Assembly: GCA_947311845.1 (NCBI GenBank) | Contig: CAMZMU010000027.1 | Coordinates: 32,317,723-32,381,722, forward strand | Reading direction: 5' to 3' | DNA: 64,000 bases | Source: Poa pratensis | Lineage: Eukaryota; Streptophyta; Magnoliopsida; Poales; Poaceae | Part shown: in pieces, positions 34,522 through 45,843 of the stretch | Layout: each line of letters begins with the position of its first letter | Numbering within the stretch: the stretch's first letter is position 1 | Notes under the pieces: model-generated | Databases searched by the model: none | Told to the model about the DNA's origin: nothing | What the model saw: the letters and a program-made list of their open reading frames with translations, nothing else | Program-made: the position numbers and the translations under genes

Positions 34522-35403
34522 TTATTTTTAGGGGGATTTAGTTGGCTTTTATCAGATAAGCTTTGGTTGCTTCATTTTTCTTGTTCTTAGGTTTGAAACC
34601 ATATGATAAATTGAAAGACGACTACCCTATCATACCACAATATTTTGATCTCTGCATCATCCGTCGTTTTTTCCTTGGTGCTACTATGTACTCTTGTAGT
34701 CTTGTACATGTACCAAATGTACCAAAACCTTGTTCTTTTCCATCTTCTCTATTTAGCTACCTTGGTTGAAGCTCCGACATGGTCACACCATTCTCTGAGA
34801 CGTTTCCACTACAAACACGTGAGACGACCCCGCTGGTGGAAGGGCCGGAGTAGAACGCCGGTCTAGAGGGTGTCCGTCGTGACGTGGACTGGCTACTCAG
34901 CATCAGCACTACCTCCGACGCCTCGGGCCTCAGCTCCGGTTTCTTCTGGACACAAAGGAGCCCGATGTGCATGCAATTGAGCATCTCCGACCGAGGGTAG
35001 TGTTCGCCCAGCGATGCGTCTGCTATCTCTGCTGCTTTTCCGGACCTCCACTTCTCCCACACCTGCAAATGATTAATTAAAAAATGATTAATTAAGCGTA
35101 CAATTATATTTTCGATATCAATTAAGCATGCAATTGGTGGTGTCACAGATGGTATTAGTAGTCACTCCTCAAAATGCATATTTTGTTTGTTCTGTCCTAA
35201 TTAAATCGTTTTTGTAAGTATGACCGGTTTTATATCAAATTATATAAATATCTAGAATACTAAATCAACATCAATATATAGAGCATGGAATATATTTTCA
35301 GAGTATATCTATTTTCAACGTAAACCTACAATACCGAATGGATAGCAACATAGAGGGAGTATACTTTGGAGTTTGAGCGAGGTTGTTATTTTCTTGCCAA
35401 TCA

Positions 35404-35972
<569 letters not shown>

Positions 35973-36549
35973 TTAGCTATGAGTTTGAGTTGAAAGAAGA
36001 GAGGGGAGAGATCGTGTGAGAGGAATTTCATATACCGAAAAGGACGGTGTCCAGGCTCCTGTTTGGCAGATACTCGTACACCACCAGCTTCTCTTGCTCC
36101 TCCAAGCAGACCCCCAGGAGCTGCACCAGGTTCCGGTGCAGAAGCTTGGCGGCCAGAAGCAGCTCGTTCTTCAGCTCGAGGAACCCCTGCGAGGAGCTCT
36201 GGGAGAGCCTCTTTACCGCTATCGCTTGCCCATCCGGCAGTATACCCTGTGACTCGAATTATGGAAACAGTAAGCAGAGCTGCAGACCTAGTTAGTGGTG
36301 CTAGAGTATAACTGATCGATTACCTTGAAAACCTGCCCGAAGCCTCCCTCTCCCAGCTTGTTTTCTGCAGCGAAGTTGCCCGTCGCAGCCCTCAGCAACG
36401 GTAGAGTGAATTGCTCCGGAAAAACGTACCTGCCGCTGCTCTCTTCTCCAGCATCATCTGTACGTCCATCTCACACACGAGTGAATCTGTTAATGCTTGA
36501 AGGAAGTAATGCTAAAATCCGTTCGTGCAGGCAGCAAGTGTATATATTA

Positions 36550-36680
36550 CTCCCTCCGTTCACAAAATGATGTCTCAACTAACTTCAAATTTGGATGTAT
36601 CTACACACTAAATTATGTCTAGATATGTAGATACATGTAAATTTGGAGTTGGTTGAGACATCTTTTGTGAACGGAGGGAG
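36550..36680. mobile_element. Stowaway MITE in a receptor-kinase intron
   Basis: CTCCCTCCGTTCACAAAATG at the left and its complement TTTTGTGAACGGAGGGAG at the right are bounded by TA (36548-36549, 36681-36682). The 131-bp element is almost perfectly palindromic and lies within the intron between the transmembrane exon and the first kinase exon. Confidence 0.93.
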
Positions 36681-36852
36681 TACTACCTCGGGGTCGTGGT
36701 GCCCTGTTCGCCCTTATCCTTCTCCTCTGGGTGTACTCTGAGAGTAGCAGCAGCAGTGTTCCGACTGAGAGCGCGGCTGCAAGGACGACGCCACGTTTCG
36801 ATGATCTCCTCTTTCCTGCGTGCATGTTTTTATCCGATTTATTAATCAGCAC

Positions 36853-37224
36853 TGTTATGTGGCTACTAGATATACTCGCGATACACTCCCAGATACAGGA
36901 TTCTAAGTACAGGATTCGATTACAAGATTGAATCAGAGTTTGGGGAAGGAGCAGAAGAAGAACAAGGGAGAAGAACAGCAAGGAGGAAGGCAGCTTCAGG
37001 TTCGTGGTCAATCGACACCTTCCATCCTTCACGCCTGTCTACTTTAGTAGTTGGATGCCATCATCTTCAGGTGCACGTCATCACTCGGAACAGCGCTCTT
37101 CTTGTCTCTGATTGGTTCTCAGCTCGTCCACTCGGGCCCAGATATCCTCGCTGGCACTTGACGTCTTCGATCTGCTCTGCGTATTTGCTTGATAGAAGGC
37201 GCAATCCCTTCCTGGTCCATGACA
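36853..37224 (-). repeat. 3' LTR of the Gypsy element
   Basis: A 372-bp direct repeat of 42147-42518. The visible differences from the 5' LTR are A/C near 36905, G/A near 36912 and G/A near 37002. The pol frame ends inside it at 37119. Confidence 0.95.
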
Positions 37225-40200
37225 TTCCCCTCCCCTTGAAACCCAGCTTGTCCCCAAGCTGGTGAACTGGGAAACCTCCTTTGCATTTCTGCTAAATTTT
37301 CCCAAGTTGCTAGAGTGTCAGGTAAACCAGACCAGCGAATACGCACCTGACAATGTGATGATGCTCGTTTGCGAATCCATTTCTTCTCCAGAACTTGTTC
37401 AGGTTGCGGTTCAGAACTTGTCTCAGTAGGCAAACTGCTCATAACTTGCACATTTGCTCCTACTGCTTTCTTGAGCTGAGACACATGTATTACTGGATGA
37501 ATTTTACTTCCAGGTGGCAATTTCAGTTTATAAGCCACCCTGCCAACTTTTTCCAGCACCTCATAAGGACCATAGTAACGAAAAGCTAATTTACGATTGC
37601 CTTGCACTGCCACTGATGTTTGTATGTATGGCTGTAGTTTCAGATACACTTTGTCACCAACTTCAAACATCCTTTCAGTGCGGTGCTTATCGGCTTTCGC
37701 TTTCATTCTTTGCTGTTGACGGAGCAAGTGTTGACGAAGCAACTGAACCATTTGTTCTCGCTGTTGCAGCCATTCTTTCAAGTCAGGAACTGCACATGAC
37801 TCAATTACATCCACACCAAAATGTCTTGGCTCATGTCCGTAAAGCACCTCAAAAGGAGTTTTGCCCAATGTGGAGTGAACCGTTGTGTTGTACCAGAACT
37901 CCGCTAATGGGATTCATTGCACCCATTTCTTCTGACAGGAACCCACAAAGCATCGCAGAAAGCCTTCTAGACACTGATTTACTCTTTCCGTTTGCCCGTC
38001 CGTCTCAGGATGATGTGCCGAACTCATGTTCAATTCAGTATGAGTTAATCGGTGTAACTCTTTCCACATTGTGCTAGTGAAAATAGGATCTCTGTCAGAC
38101 ACAATTGCTTCCGGCATGCTGTGCAGCCTATATACTTCTTTCATAAGCAACATTGCGACTGAGTAGGCAGTGAATGGATGTGCTAGCGGCAGAAAATGTG
38201 CATATTTCGAGAATTTATCCACCACAACTAGGATGCAGCTAACACCAGCAGATAACGGTAACCCAGTGATGAAATCCATCGTAATAACTTGCCACGCTCT
38301 CTTAGGAACATCCAATGGTTCCAGTAAGCCAGGATAGGGAATCCTTTCAGTTTTAGCTCTTTGACAAACAGAACATGCCGCCACAAAATCCCTAACATGC
38401 TTCTTTTGCCCAGGCCAAGAAAACAAATGCTTGATTCTGTTATATGTTGCATGAAATTCAGAGTGACCACCAATAGCACTGGAATGAAGGGCTTTCAACA
38501 CATCCTATTGCACTTGCACATTATTGCCTACCCAGACACGACCTTTGTGTCTAATTAGCCCTTTGTGTAAAGTATAATTACCCACTTTGGAATTCACTGA
38601 AAGTTGTTCCAATTTTTCTTTGGCCACCACATCGGACACATATCCTTGCACCACAGCTTCTAACCAAATGGGAGTACTCTGGGACAGTGATAACAATTCT
38701 TCAGTGTCTTCATATATGTGACGTGACAGAGCATCCGCTACCCTGTTGTCAACACCCTTCTTGTACAAAATGTGGTATTGCAAGCCCAAGAGTTTTGTTA
38801 AGGCCTTGTGTTGCCACTGTGTAGTTAACCGCTTATCATCCAAATGTATCAAACTTCTTTGATCAGTTTTGATAACGAATTCAGCATGCTGTAAATATGG
38901 CCGCCATTTCTCCACTGCCATGAGAATGGCCAGACACTCCTTCTCATATGTCGACAGTCCTCTGTGCTTAGGGCCGAGAGCCTTGCTGAGGAAAGCTATG
39001 GGATGATCTTGTTGCATGAGCACTGCTCCAATGCCTTTGCTGCAAGCGTCAGTCTCAATAGTAAATGTTTTAGAGAAATCCGGCAGTGCTAAAACTGGTG
39101 ATGTCATCAAAGCTGTTTTCAGTGCTTGGAAAGATGCCTCCGTTTCCGAAGTCCAAACATAAGGCACACCCTTTTTTAATAGATCTGTCAATGCTTTACT
39201 GATCACACCATAACCCTTGATAAATTTTCGATAGTAACTGGTCATGCCAAGCACTCTTCGCAGTTCCTGAACATTTGTAGGTTGTTTCCAGTTCAAGATT
39301 GGTTCAATCTTTTTCTTATCTGTGGACACACCATCAGCACTGATCACATGACCAAGATACATAATTTGTTGCCGAGCAAAAGTACATTTGGACTTCTTGA
39401 CTTTCAATTCATTCTTTGCCAAGATAGCAAAAACTTGCTCCAGATGTTGAGCATGTTCTTCCAATGTTTTGCTGTACACCAATATATCATCCACAAAAAC
39501 AAGAACAAATTTTCTCAGAGCTGGCTCCAGAATGGTATTCATCACGCCTTGGAAGGTAGCTGGTCCACCAGTGACTCCATAAGGCATTACTTTGTATTCA
39601 AAATGCCCATGGTGCGTTTGAAATGCTGTTTTATGAATATCCTCCTCAGCCATGCGTATCTGATGATACCCTGAGCGCAGATCCAAGCTAGTAAACCACT
39701 TTGCTCCTGCTAGTTCATCCAGCAGCTCATCTATCACTGGTAATGGATACTTGTTCTTAATTGTGATTGCATTTAAATGCCGAAAATCTCCCACCAATCT
39801 CCAGGACAGATCTTTCTTGCCAACCAATAAAATTGGAGAAGCAAAAGGACTAGAGCTGATTTGAATCACCCCTTGTTGCAACATTTCCTTGATTTGCTTT
39901 TCTATTTCATTTTTCTGCATCGGGCTGAATCTGTATGGCCTAAGATTTACTGGGCTTGCTCCAGGTAACAAAGGAATTTTGTGATCACAATCTCTCCTAG
40001 GCGGCAAGCCCTTTGGTATGTCAAATAATTCCTTGTAAGCATCCAGCAACATAGCAATAACTTGAGGCACCGTCGCTTGAGGATTGATTTCTTCCACTTC
40101 ATATAGCTGAACTAAGTACTGGATAGAGTCCTGTTTCTGCATTTCATATAGCTGTGAGCCACTGATATTGTTACAGGCTGTAGTGTTGGGGCAAATCCCT

Positions 40201-41927
40201 TGCAGTCTGCACATTTTGCCTTGCCATTCAAATTCAAACCATTTTTCAGCCCAGTGTGTTACCATCAACCCAAACTGTTCCAGCCACTGCATGCCCAAAA
40301 TGACATCATATGAAGTGAGTGATAACACCTTCATAGAAGTGATAAATGTGTTCCCCTGGCATTTCCATTGACAGTCCCCTTGCAGAATACCACCACCTGC
40401 CACTTTCACTTTGATCGGAGTTGACAGTTTTTGCAAGCCCTGCAACTTCTCAGCTATATGTGCACTGATAAAGTTATTGGAAAAGCCCGAGTCAATCAAG
40501 ATCAACACATCATGTCCTTGAATCGAGCCCAGTAGCCTCATTGATCTGGGAGCTTCAGCACCAGTTACTGCTTGTTTGCTAATGGAATAACAAACTTCTT
40601 GATCATCAACTTTGGCATCATGAAATACCTCCTTATCTGACCCCCCATTCTCACTGTCAGTTTCACTAATGTGCAACATTGCCAACAGTTCTTCAACAAC
40701 ATGTAACGGAACTGTGGTTGAACATTTATGTCTTGGACTATATTTATCTCCGCAAGTGAAACAAAGCCCCTTTGCTCTCCGATAGTTTTTCAATGCATTG
40801 ATGTTGGAACCCAAACTGTTATGCTTGTCATCTGCAGCATTTACAGAACGGCTACTGCCAGTGTGAGCAGAAAAGTTGCTGCGTAGAGGAGTACGAGCAA
40901 TTCCTGGCTTGATTTGCTTTTGCGGAAACTCTTCTTCAATCTCCTCCTGCAATAAAGCCAAGGACACAACAGTTTCGAGTTCTTCTGGACGTTGAATCAT
41001 AACAACAGCTTTTATATCTCTAGCTAGTCCTTCAATGAACCGAGTGGTAAAGAAAGTAGGATCCAAGTCTGGTCTATAAGCTAACATGTGATGCATAAGA
41101 GTATCAAAATTTTCTACATACTCAATGACAGTGCTAGTTTGCTTGAGTTTAAACAGTTGCCTATACAAGAATTGATATTGGCCTCTATCAAATTGTTTAC
41201 TGACAGTATCACAAAAAATTTCCCAAGTGTAACTAGGCAGTTTATCTTCTACTCTCTGCAACCACAGGGCAGCATTGCCACCAAAATGCATGGCCGCATA
41301 CTCGACCCAATAACAACGATCGACCGTGAACAAGCGAAAATACTTCTCACACGCTTTTTGCCAGATTCTCGGGTTTTCCCCGTCGAATCGAGGAAACTCA
41401 GCCGCTGGAGGCTTAGGTCCAGTAGTGTGCACAGTATCGATCACAGCAGTAGTAGTGTCCTCAACTGCAACTAGAGCCATGGATGCAGAGCCGTTACCTG
41501 TGCCCGGGGTAGACATGGGAAAGTCGGATTTCCCAGATGTCTGCCCCCGGAGATCGAATTGTAGACGGTGGCCCTCTGGCCTGGAGTTTTCCGCCCGCGA
41601 CGGCGCCGAAGCAGATGCACCTTGAGGTGTCGCAGGCAGCGAAGCAGCTCCAGGACTCTGCAGAGGTACAGGTCCCAGTGCGCTCAAACCGACTCCCACG
41701 GCTATACGATCCACATGCTTACGCAATTCTCCCACAGAAGCAGTCAGATCGGACACTTGAGTGTCAATTCCACTCCTCCAATCATCTAGCGTGTTGAGAG
41801 ATTTTGCAGTCGCATCAACAGATGCCTGCGTACTCTCGAGTTTGCTCTCCACAGAACTCAGTCCCGTCTTCAGATCCGCCGACAGAGACTGGATCAGCTT
41901 CTGAATCGCCTCCATCTCCGATCCCAT
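37119..41927 (-). pseudogene. Gypsy gag-pol polyprotein with two in-frame stops
   Basis: The likely start is MGSEMEAIQKL at 41927. A single frame runs to 37119. In order it encodes a coiled-coil N-terminus and a gag core, then the zinc knuckle CFTCGDKYSPRHKC (near 40765). Next come the protease motif LIDSGFSNNFI (near 40490), RT with FVDDILVYSK (near 39490) and RNase H with ETDACSKGIGAVLMQQ. The last part is integrase with its HHCC finger (CSVCQRAK) and DDE core (MDFITGLP; VSDRDPIF; HPETDGQTER), ending in a chromodomain-like tail (WSGLPDTLATWENL). The frame is interrupted only by TAG at 38505-38507 (between RNase H and integrase) and TGA at 37914-37916 (where WIPLAEFWYNT is expected). Both fit single transitions, CAG to TAG and TGG to TGA. 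No frameshift was seen. Confidence 0.93.
37225..37243 (-). other. Polypurine tract of the Gypsy element
   Basis: On the minus strand GGTTTCAAGGGGAGGGGAA directly abuts the first base of the 3' LTR. This is the expected plus-strand priming site for reverse transcription. Confidence 0.85.
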
Positions 41928-42134
41928 GTTATCCAGCCGTTCCGAAGTCGTCCAGCGAGTTTGGTGATGCCGCTCCAGGACGAATTCCTGTCCCCCAAAC
42001 CCAAATCGAGCCACCAATTTGAGGCGTTCCTTGCGGAAACTTCGTGCAGATCGCCTCGCAGCAACCGCGCCCTTCAACTGGATTTACAAACTCAGATCGA
42101 GGAATTTTACAGCGGAAATCAGGACCTCTGGCAA

Positions 42135-42144
42135 TCTGATACCA
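42135..42144 (-). other. Primer binding site of the Gypsy element
   Basis: TGGTATCAGA on the minus strand lies two bases inside the 5' LTR boundary. It matches the first ten bases of the usual initiator-methionine tRNA primer site of plant LTR retrotransposons. The match then diverges (TTGCC in place of GC). Confidence 0.8.
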
Positions 42145-42146
42145 AT

Positions 42147-42518
42147 TGTTATGTGGCTACTAGATATACTCGCGATACACTCCCAGATACAGGATTCTCA
42201 GTACAAGATTCGATTACAAGATTGAATCAGAGTTTGGGGAAGGAGCAGAAGAAGAACAAGGGAGAAGAACAGCAAGGAGGAAGGCAGCTTCAGGTTCATG
42301 GTCAATCGACACCTTCCATCCTTCACGCCTGTCTACTTTAGTAGTTGGATGCCATCATCTTCAGGTGCACGTCATCACTCGGAACAGCGCTCTTCTTGTC
42401 TCTGATTGGTTCTCAGCTCGTCCACTCGGGCCCAGATATCCTCGCTGGCACTTGACGTCTTCGATCTGCTCTGCGTATTTGCTTGATAGAAGGCGCAATC
42501 CCTTCCTGGTCCATGACA
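42147..42518 (-). repeat. 5' LTR of the Gypsy element
   Basis: A 372-bp direct repeat of 36853-37224 with TG...CA ends. To its right about 345 bp of the original receptor-kinase intron remain before the extracellular exon. Confidence 0.95.
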
Positions 42519-43375
42519 AGCATTGTTGTCTCTCCATGCACGAGGCGAGCAGCCGCCGCCGTGTAGCAACGGTGGAGCTCGGCCAGAATGATGGCGATGG
42601 GGTACCGGCCAAAGAAAATGATGGCGATGGCAGTATAAGGGTACCCACAAATGTGTGCCAAATAGGGATGCCAAATAGCCAATTTAGCTTTTGGCATCGG
42701 CTCCCTACGCTGTGGCGCTAGTGCCAAATCCCCAAAAACATTCTGGTCTCTAAAAACTGTTTGTTGACTAAATGTTGGCCAAAAAAATGGAAACTTCGCT
42801 TTCTGCTATCTTCTCCACACGGACTTTGCACGGAAATTTGCTACTCCGGTAAAGTTACTCACCGGGTATTCCTCCGCTGGACGACGGCGAGGGCACCGGC
42901 GGCGATGGAGCATCTGGAGGCGGCGGTGGACCAGCCGGACCCGGAGGTGGCGCGTCGAAAGACAGGTCGTAGTAGGTGTATATCTGAATCCGCAGTTGGC
43001 AGTTGAAGTTCTGCGCCACCCCTCCCTGGTGTCCCTTGCAGCAGGACGGCAGCTGCGGCACCAGCCCCTGCAGGCACTGCTCGCACTCCGCGTCGCTGCG
43101 GTCCCTCATGCACTGCACAAACCCGTACATCGTCCCGTTCGGGTCGTTGGCCGCGTACACCGCCTCCCCGGTGGCGAACATGCTCGTCCTCGCCGAGCGG
43201 TTGCCGTCGCCGCCCCCGCCTGACGCACGCGCCACAAGGCTGCTCATCAACGCGTAGTACGACCGCTGGTAGCTGTCCAGCGGGTATCGTAGGCCACCTC
43301 GCCGATGCGGTCCTCGTAGATGGCCGATGCGGTCCCCTACGTGTGGTGTGGAAGCGTGGCGACTAGGTCTTGGCA

Positions 43376-45153
43376 TTTGCCGTGACGTGCGTGTTAGTTC
43401 GACACGGTTTTGAGAGTGAGGAGTCAGAGTTGCAGAAGGAAAATGGAGAGGAGGGCCCTGAGACGATGGTATAGGGAATTCACAAGTCCGGAAAGCTCAA
43501 ACCACACCGTCGATCGTGGTCTCGTGGACGTGCCCGGCCTATCCGGGGCGCCCACTTCCGCTGTAGTAGGATCTGTGCAATCACTATTGCACATTTGCAC
43601 ATTGCACATAACACCCTGAGTGACCTCCATGTTTAACCTGTCAGTCCACGTATATGTTGCAGATCAGCCCATGTTTCTTTTTATATCATGTTCTGCATGG
43701 CAGACTTTCTCAACAATTAGTTTACATTTCCCGGTTCCTCAATTCATTTACAAAGAACATGGAAATTTAGTGTTAACGTTTCTCACCGTACATTCCTCAA
43801 TTCATCTGCAGGCTTCAAGGAGGGTATATCCACTCGAGTTTTTCAAGCATGCCATTCCTCGCCTCAACTAGATGCCCGCATGGCTTTGTCTTGAACCCGT
43901 ACCATTTTTCAACATTGTCCTGCGATAATTCTTCATGTATGCCAAAATCACTCCTTGTATCAAGCCAGTGTCTGTGTTTTTATCATCATGGCACATAAAA
44001 TATTTCTCAAGACGCTAGTTGAGCGTCTGGTTTTTGAGTTGTATTGAGGGGTCGTTTTCATTGTTATAAAACCAGTTGTGGGTTGTTGTCGAAACATTTG
44101 ATTGTAAAGACAGTGTATCAAATCTTTGTTTTCGTTCAGCACTGCTTCTTGATCCTTACGTGTGTCGGTATTCCTTCTTGGTTTTCAAGGAAGATTGTGT
44201 GCCGAAGTTATGTCTTGTTCGCTTAGTATCTTTGTGTCACACCTTGGTTCAATCTTGAGTTGATTCATATGGATTTTGCTTAAAAGTGGTGGATTAATGT
44301 GATTGTGGTTAAACCAAACCGTCTGGGACCATATTTCTATGTACACTAGATGATAAGGTTAGTCCCGCAACCTGTCTTTGTTTATCATCCAAAACCCACA
44401 TAGGATGGCATTATATGCACTTTCAAGGAAGAGGAGAGAGAACAAGAAAGGGAGAAGTGGCGAGGATGTGAATACTAGTAAGAGTAAAAAATGCCTCAAC
44501 GGAGAGGATGGGGATAAAAGATACCTCAAAGTGAAAAGAATTACATGGTGTGCATGGTGGTAGGTATGAAGGTATGAAACATATATCAACACTTTTTTAG
44601 GAGAAAGGATCCCTAGGTAAAACGAGAATCTGTTGATGCATGCTGCAGAGGCCGAGTCACCGATCACACAAACACATGTGGTGCTTAAATATTGGGGGTT
44701 CGGTAGCGATCGAGGGCAGCATGTGTTACCGCAAAGCATAACCTTAGCCATAGATCAAAATCTTAAAACTGTGGTCCGATGTATTCAAATACTATGTTTC
44801 CTTTTTTGTAGAAACACACGGGTATTAAGATAGTATACAAATAGGAGGTCACGATTTGTATGAAAAATATAGGTGAATATATTGGTTGACCTTTTTAAAA
44901 TATGCTTCCCACACTTTTGTTCTATCCAATTGACGACTTCCTTTGGCAAATAGTTTGTAAGGTGTTTGCATGCTCGCCAAGTGTCTTGAGGAAAAAGAAA
45001 ATATGATGCCTATTTGCTAAAGAAGAATTCGTCATTTCGTGAGATAACAACGCGCCGGCTGGATTTTTTTTAGAAGGTCGCCTTTTTTCTACAGAAAAAA
45101 ACCCAGAAAACCTTCCCAGCAAATTCAGTACTTATGTGTTTTTTGAGAAACAG
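43376..45153. other. Intergenic DNA with no recognised gene
   Basis: The right part should hold the 5' flank of the receptor-kinase locus. No domain, terminal repeat or RNA gene was recognised. The segment 43620-44370 is open in short frames only. Confidence 0.45.
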
Positions 45154-45167
45154 AGAGTTCAATAATT

Positions 45168-45482
45168 GCAAACGGAGCTTGGCTCTGATGGTTGGGTTCC
45201 CTGTGGTGGAACCAGCCCACCCAGGTTCAAGTCCTAGACTTGGCATGGGCGTTTGCATTTACCTGGATTTATTCCAGGATTATCCGGCGCTATTCTTTCA
45301 GTGGTAGGTGACGTGCCCGTCAACAGCGAGGCGCCTGTGGTGACTTCGTCAACCTCAAGATCTGCCGGCTCAGTCCTTCAGAGGTGCTCATAGGGGTAGG
45401 GTGTGCGTGCGTGCGTTCATAGGGGTGAGTGTATGTGCGTATTTGTGAGCGTCTGTGTTGTACTGTGTTCTCAAAAAAAAAA
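45168..45482 (+). mobile_element. SINE (Au-SINE type)
   Basis: This is a tRNA-derived retroposon. The A-box-like GGCTCTGATGG (near 45180) is followed by the B box GGTTCAAGTCC (near 45224). It has a tRNA-unrelated body and ends in TGTTCTC plus an A-run at 45473-45482. An exact 14-bp target duplication, AGAGTTCAATAATT, flanks it at 45154-45167 and 45483-45496. Sequence and layout match the Au SINE family known from Aegilops and wheat. The ends and duplication are directly visible; the family name is from recall. Confidence 0.9.
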
Positions 45483-45843
45483 AGAGTTCAATAATTTTTT
45501 GTTTTCAATGATAGAGAGTTCAATAAATTTGTTTTTGAGGGGATCGAGAGTTCAATAATTGGCCGGCCTTTATGCGCCGTTTCAACTACGGAGCCTAGCC
45601 CAGCAAGGCCCAGGATCAATCTTTCCGACGTCTCACTCCCATGCCCCTCTGCTCCCCAACCTCTCACGCGCTCCGCCGCCATCACCGTTCCCGTTATTCA
45701 TCACCGGGACATCGCGTTCCTGCTCTCTCCACCCCGTCCGCAGTTGAGTTTGAGGCATGAAGTCGTTTTCATCCAGCGATTAGTTAAATCCCACTGACCT
45801 TCAGAACTTGTGCGTGTGCAGGTGCACGTGCACGGCGCCAACC

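Larger units (their letters stand above)
36853..42518 (-). mobile_element. Ty3/Gypsy chromovirus-like LTR retrotransposon, 5,666 bp
   Basis: Two 372-bp LTRs (36853-37224 and 42147-42518) start TGTTATGTGG and end CATGACA. By eye they differ at three positions. The element reads on the minus strand: 5' LTR at right, primer site TGGTATCAGA (initiator-Met type), gag-protease-RT-RNase H-integrase, purine tract GGTTTCAAGGGGAGGGGAA, then the 3' LTR. Flanks are AGCAC (left) and AGCAT (right), a 5-bp target duplication with one mismatch. The small size, short LTRs and pol C-terminus running into the 3' LTR suggest the Reina type of chromovirus. That lineage call is inference. The element sits in the kinase gene's intron in the same orientation as the gene. 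Confidence 0.95.

Noticed and set aside
38505..42077. Plus-strand open frames across the Gypsy element
   Set aside because: They are antisense shadows of the minus-strand polyprotein and have no domain pattern of their own.
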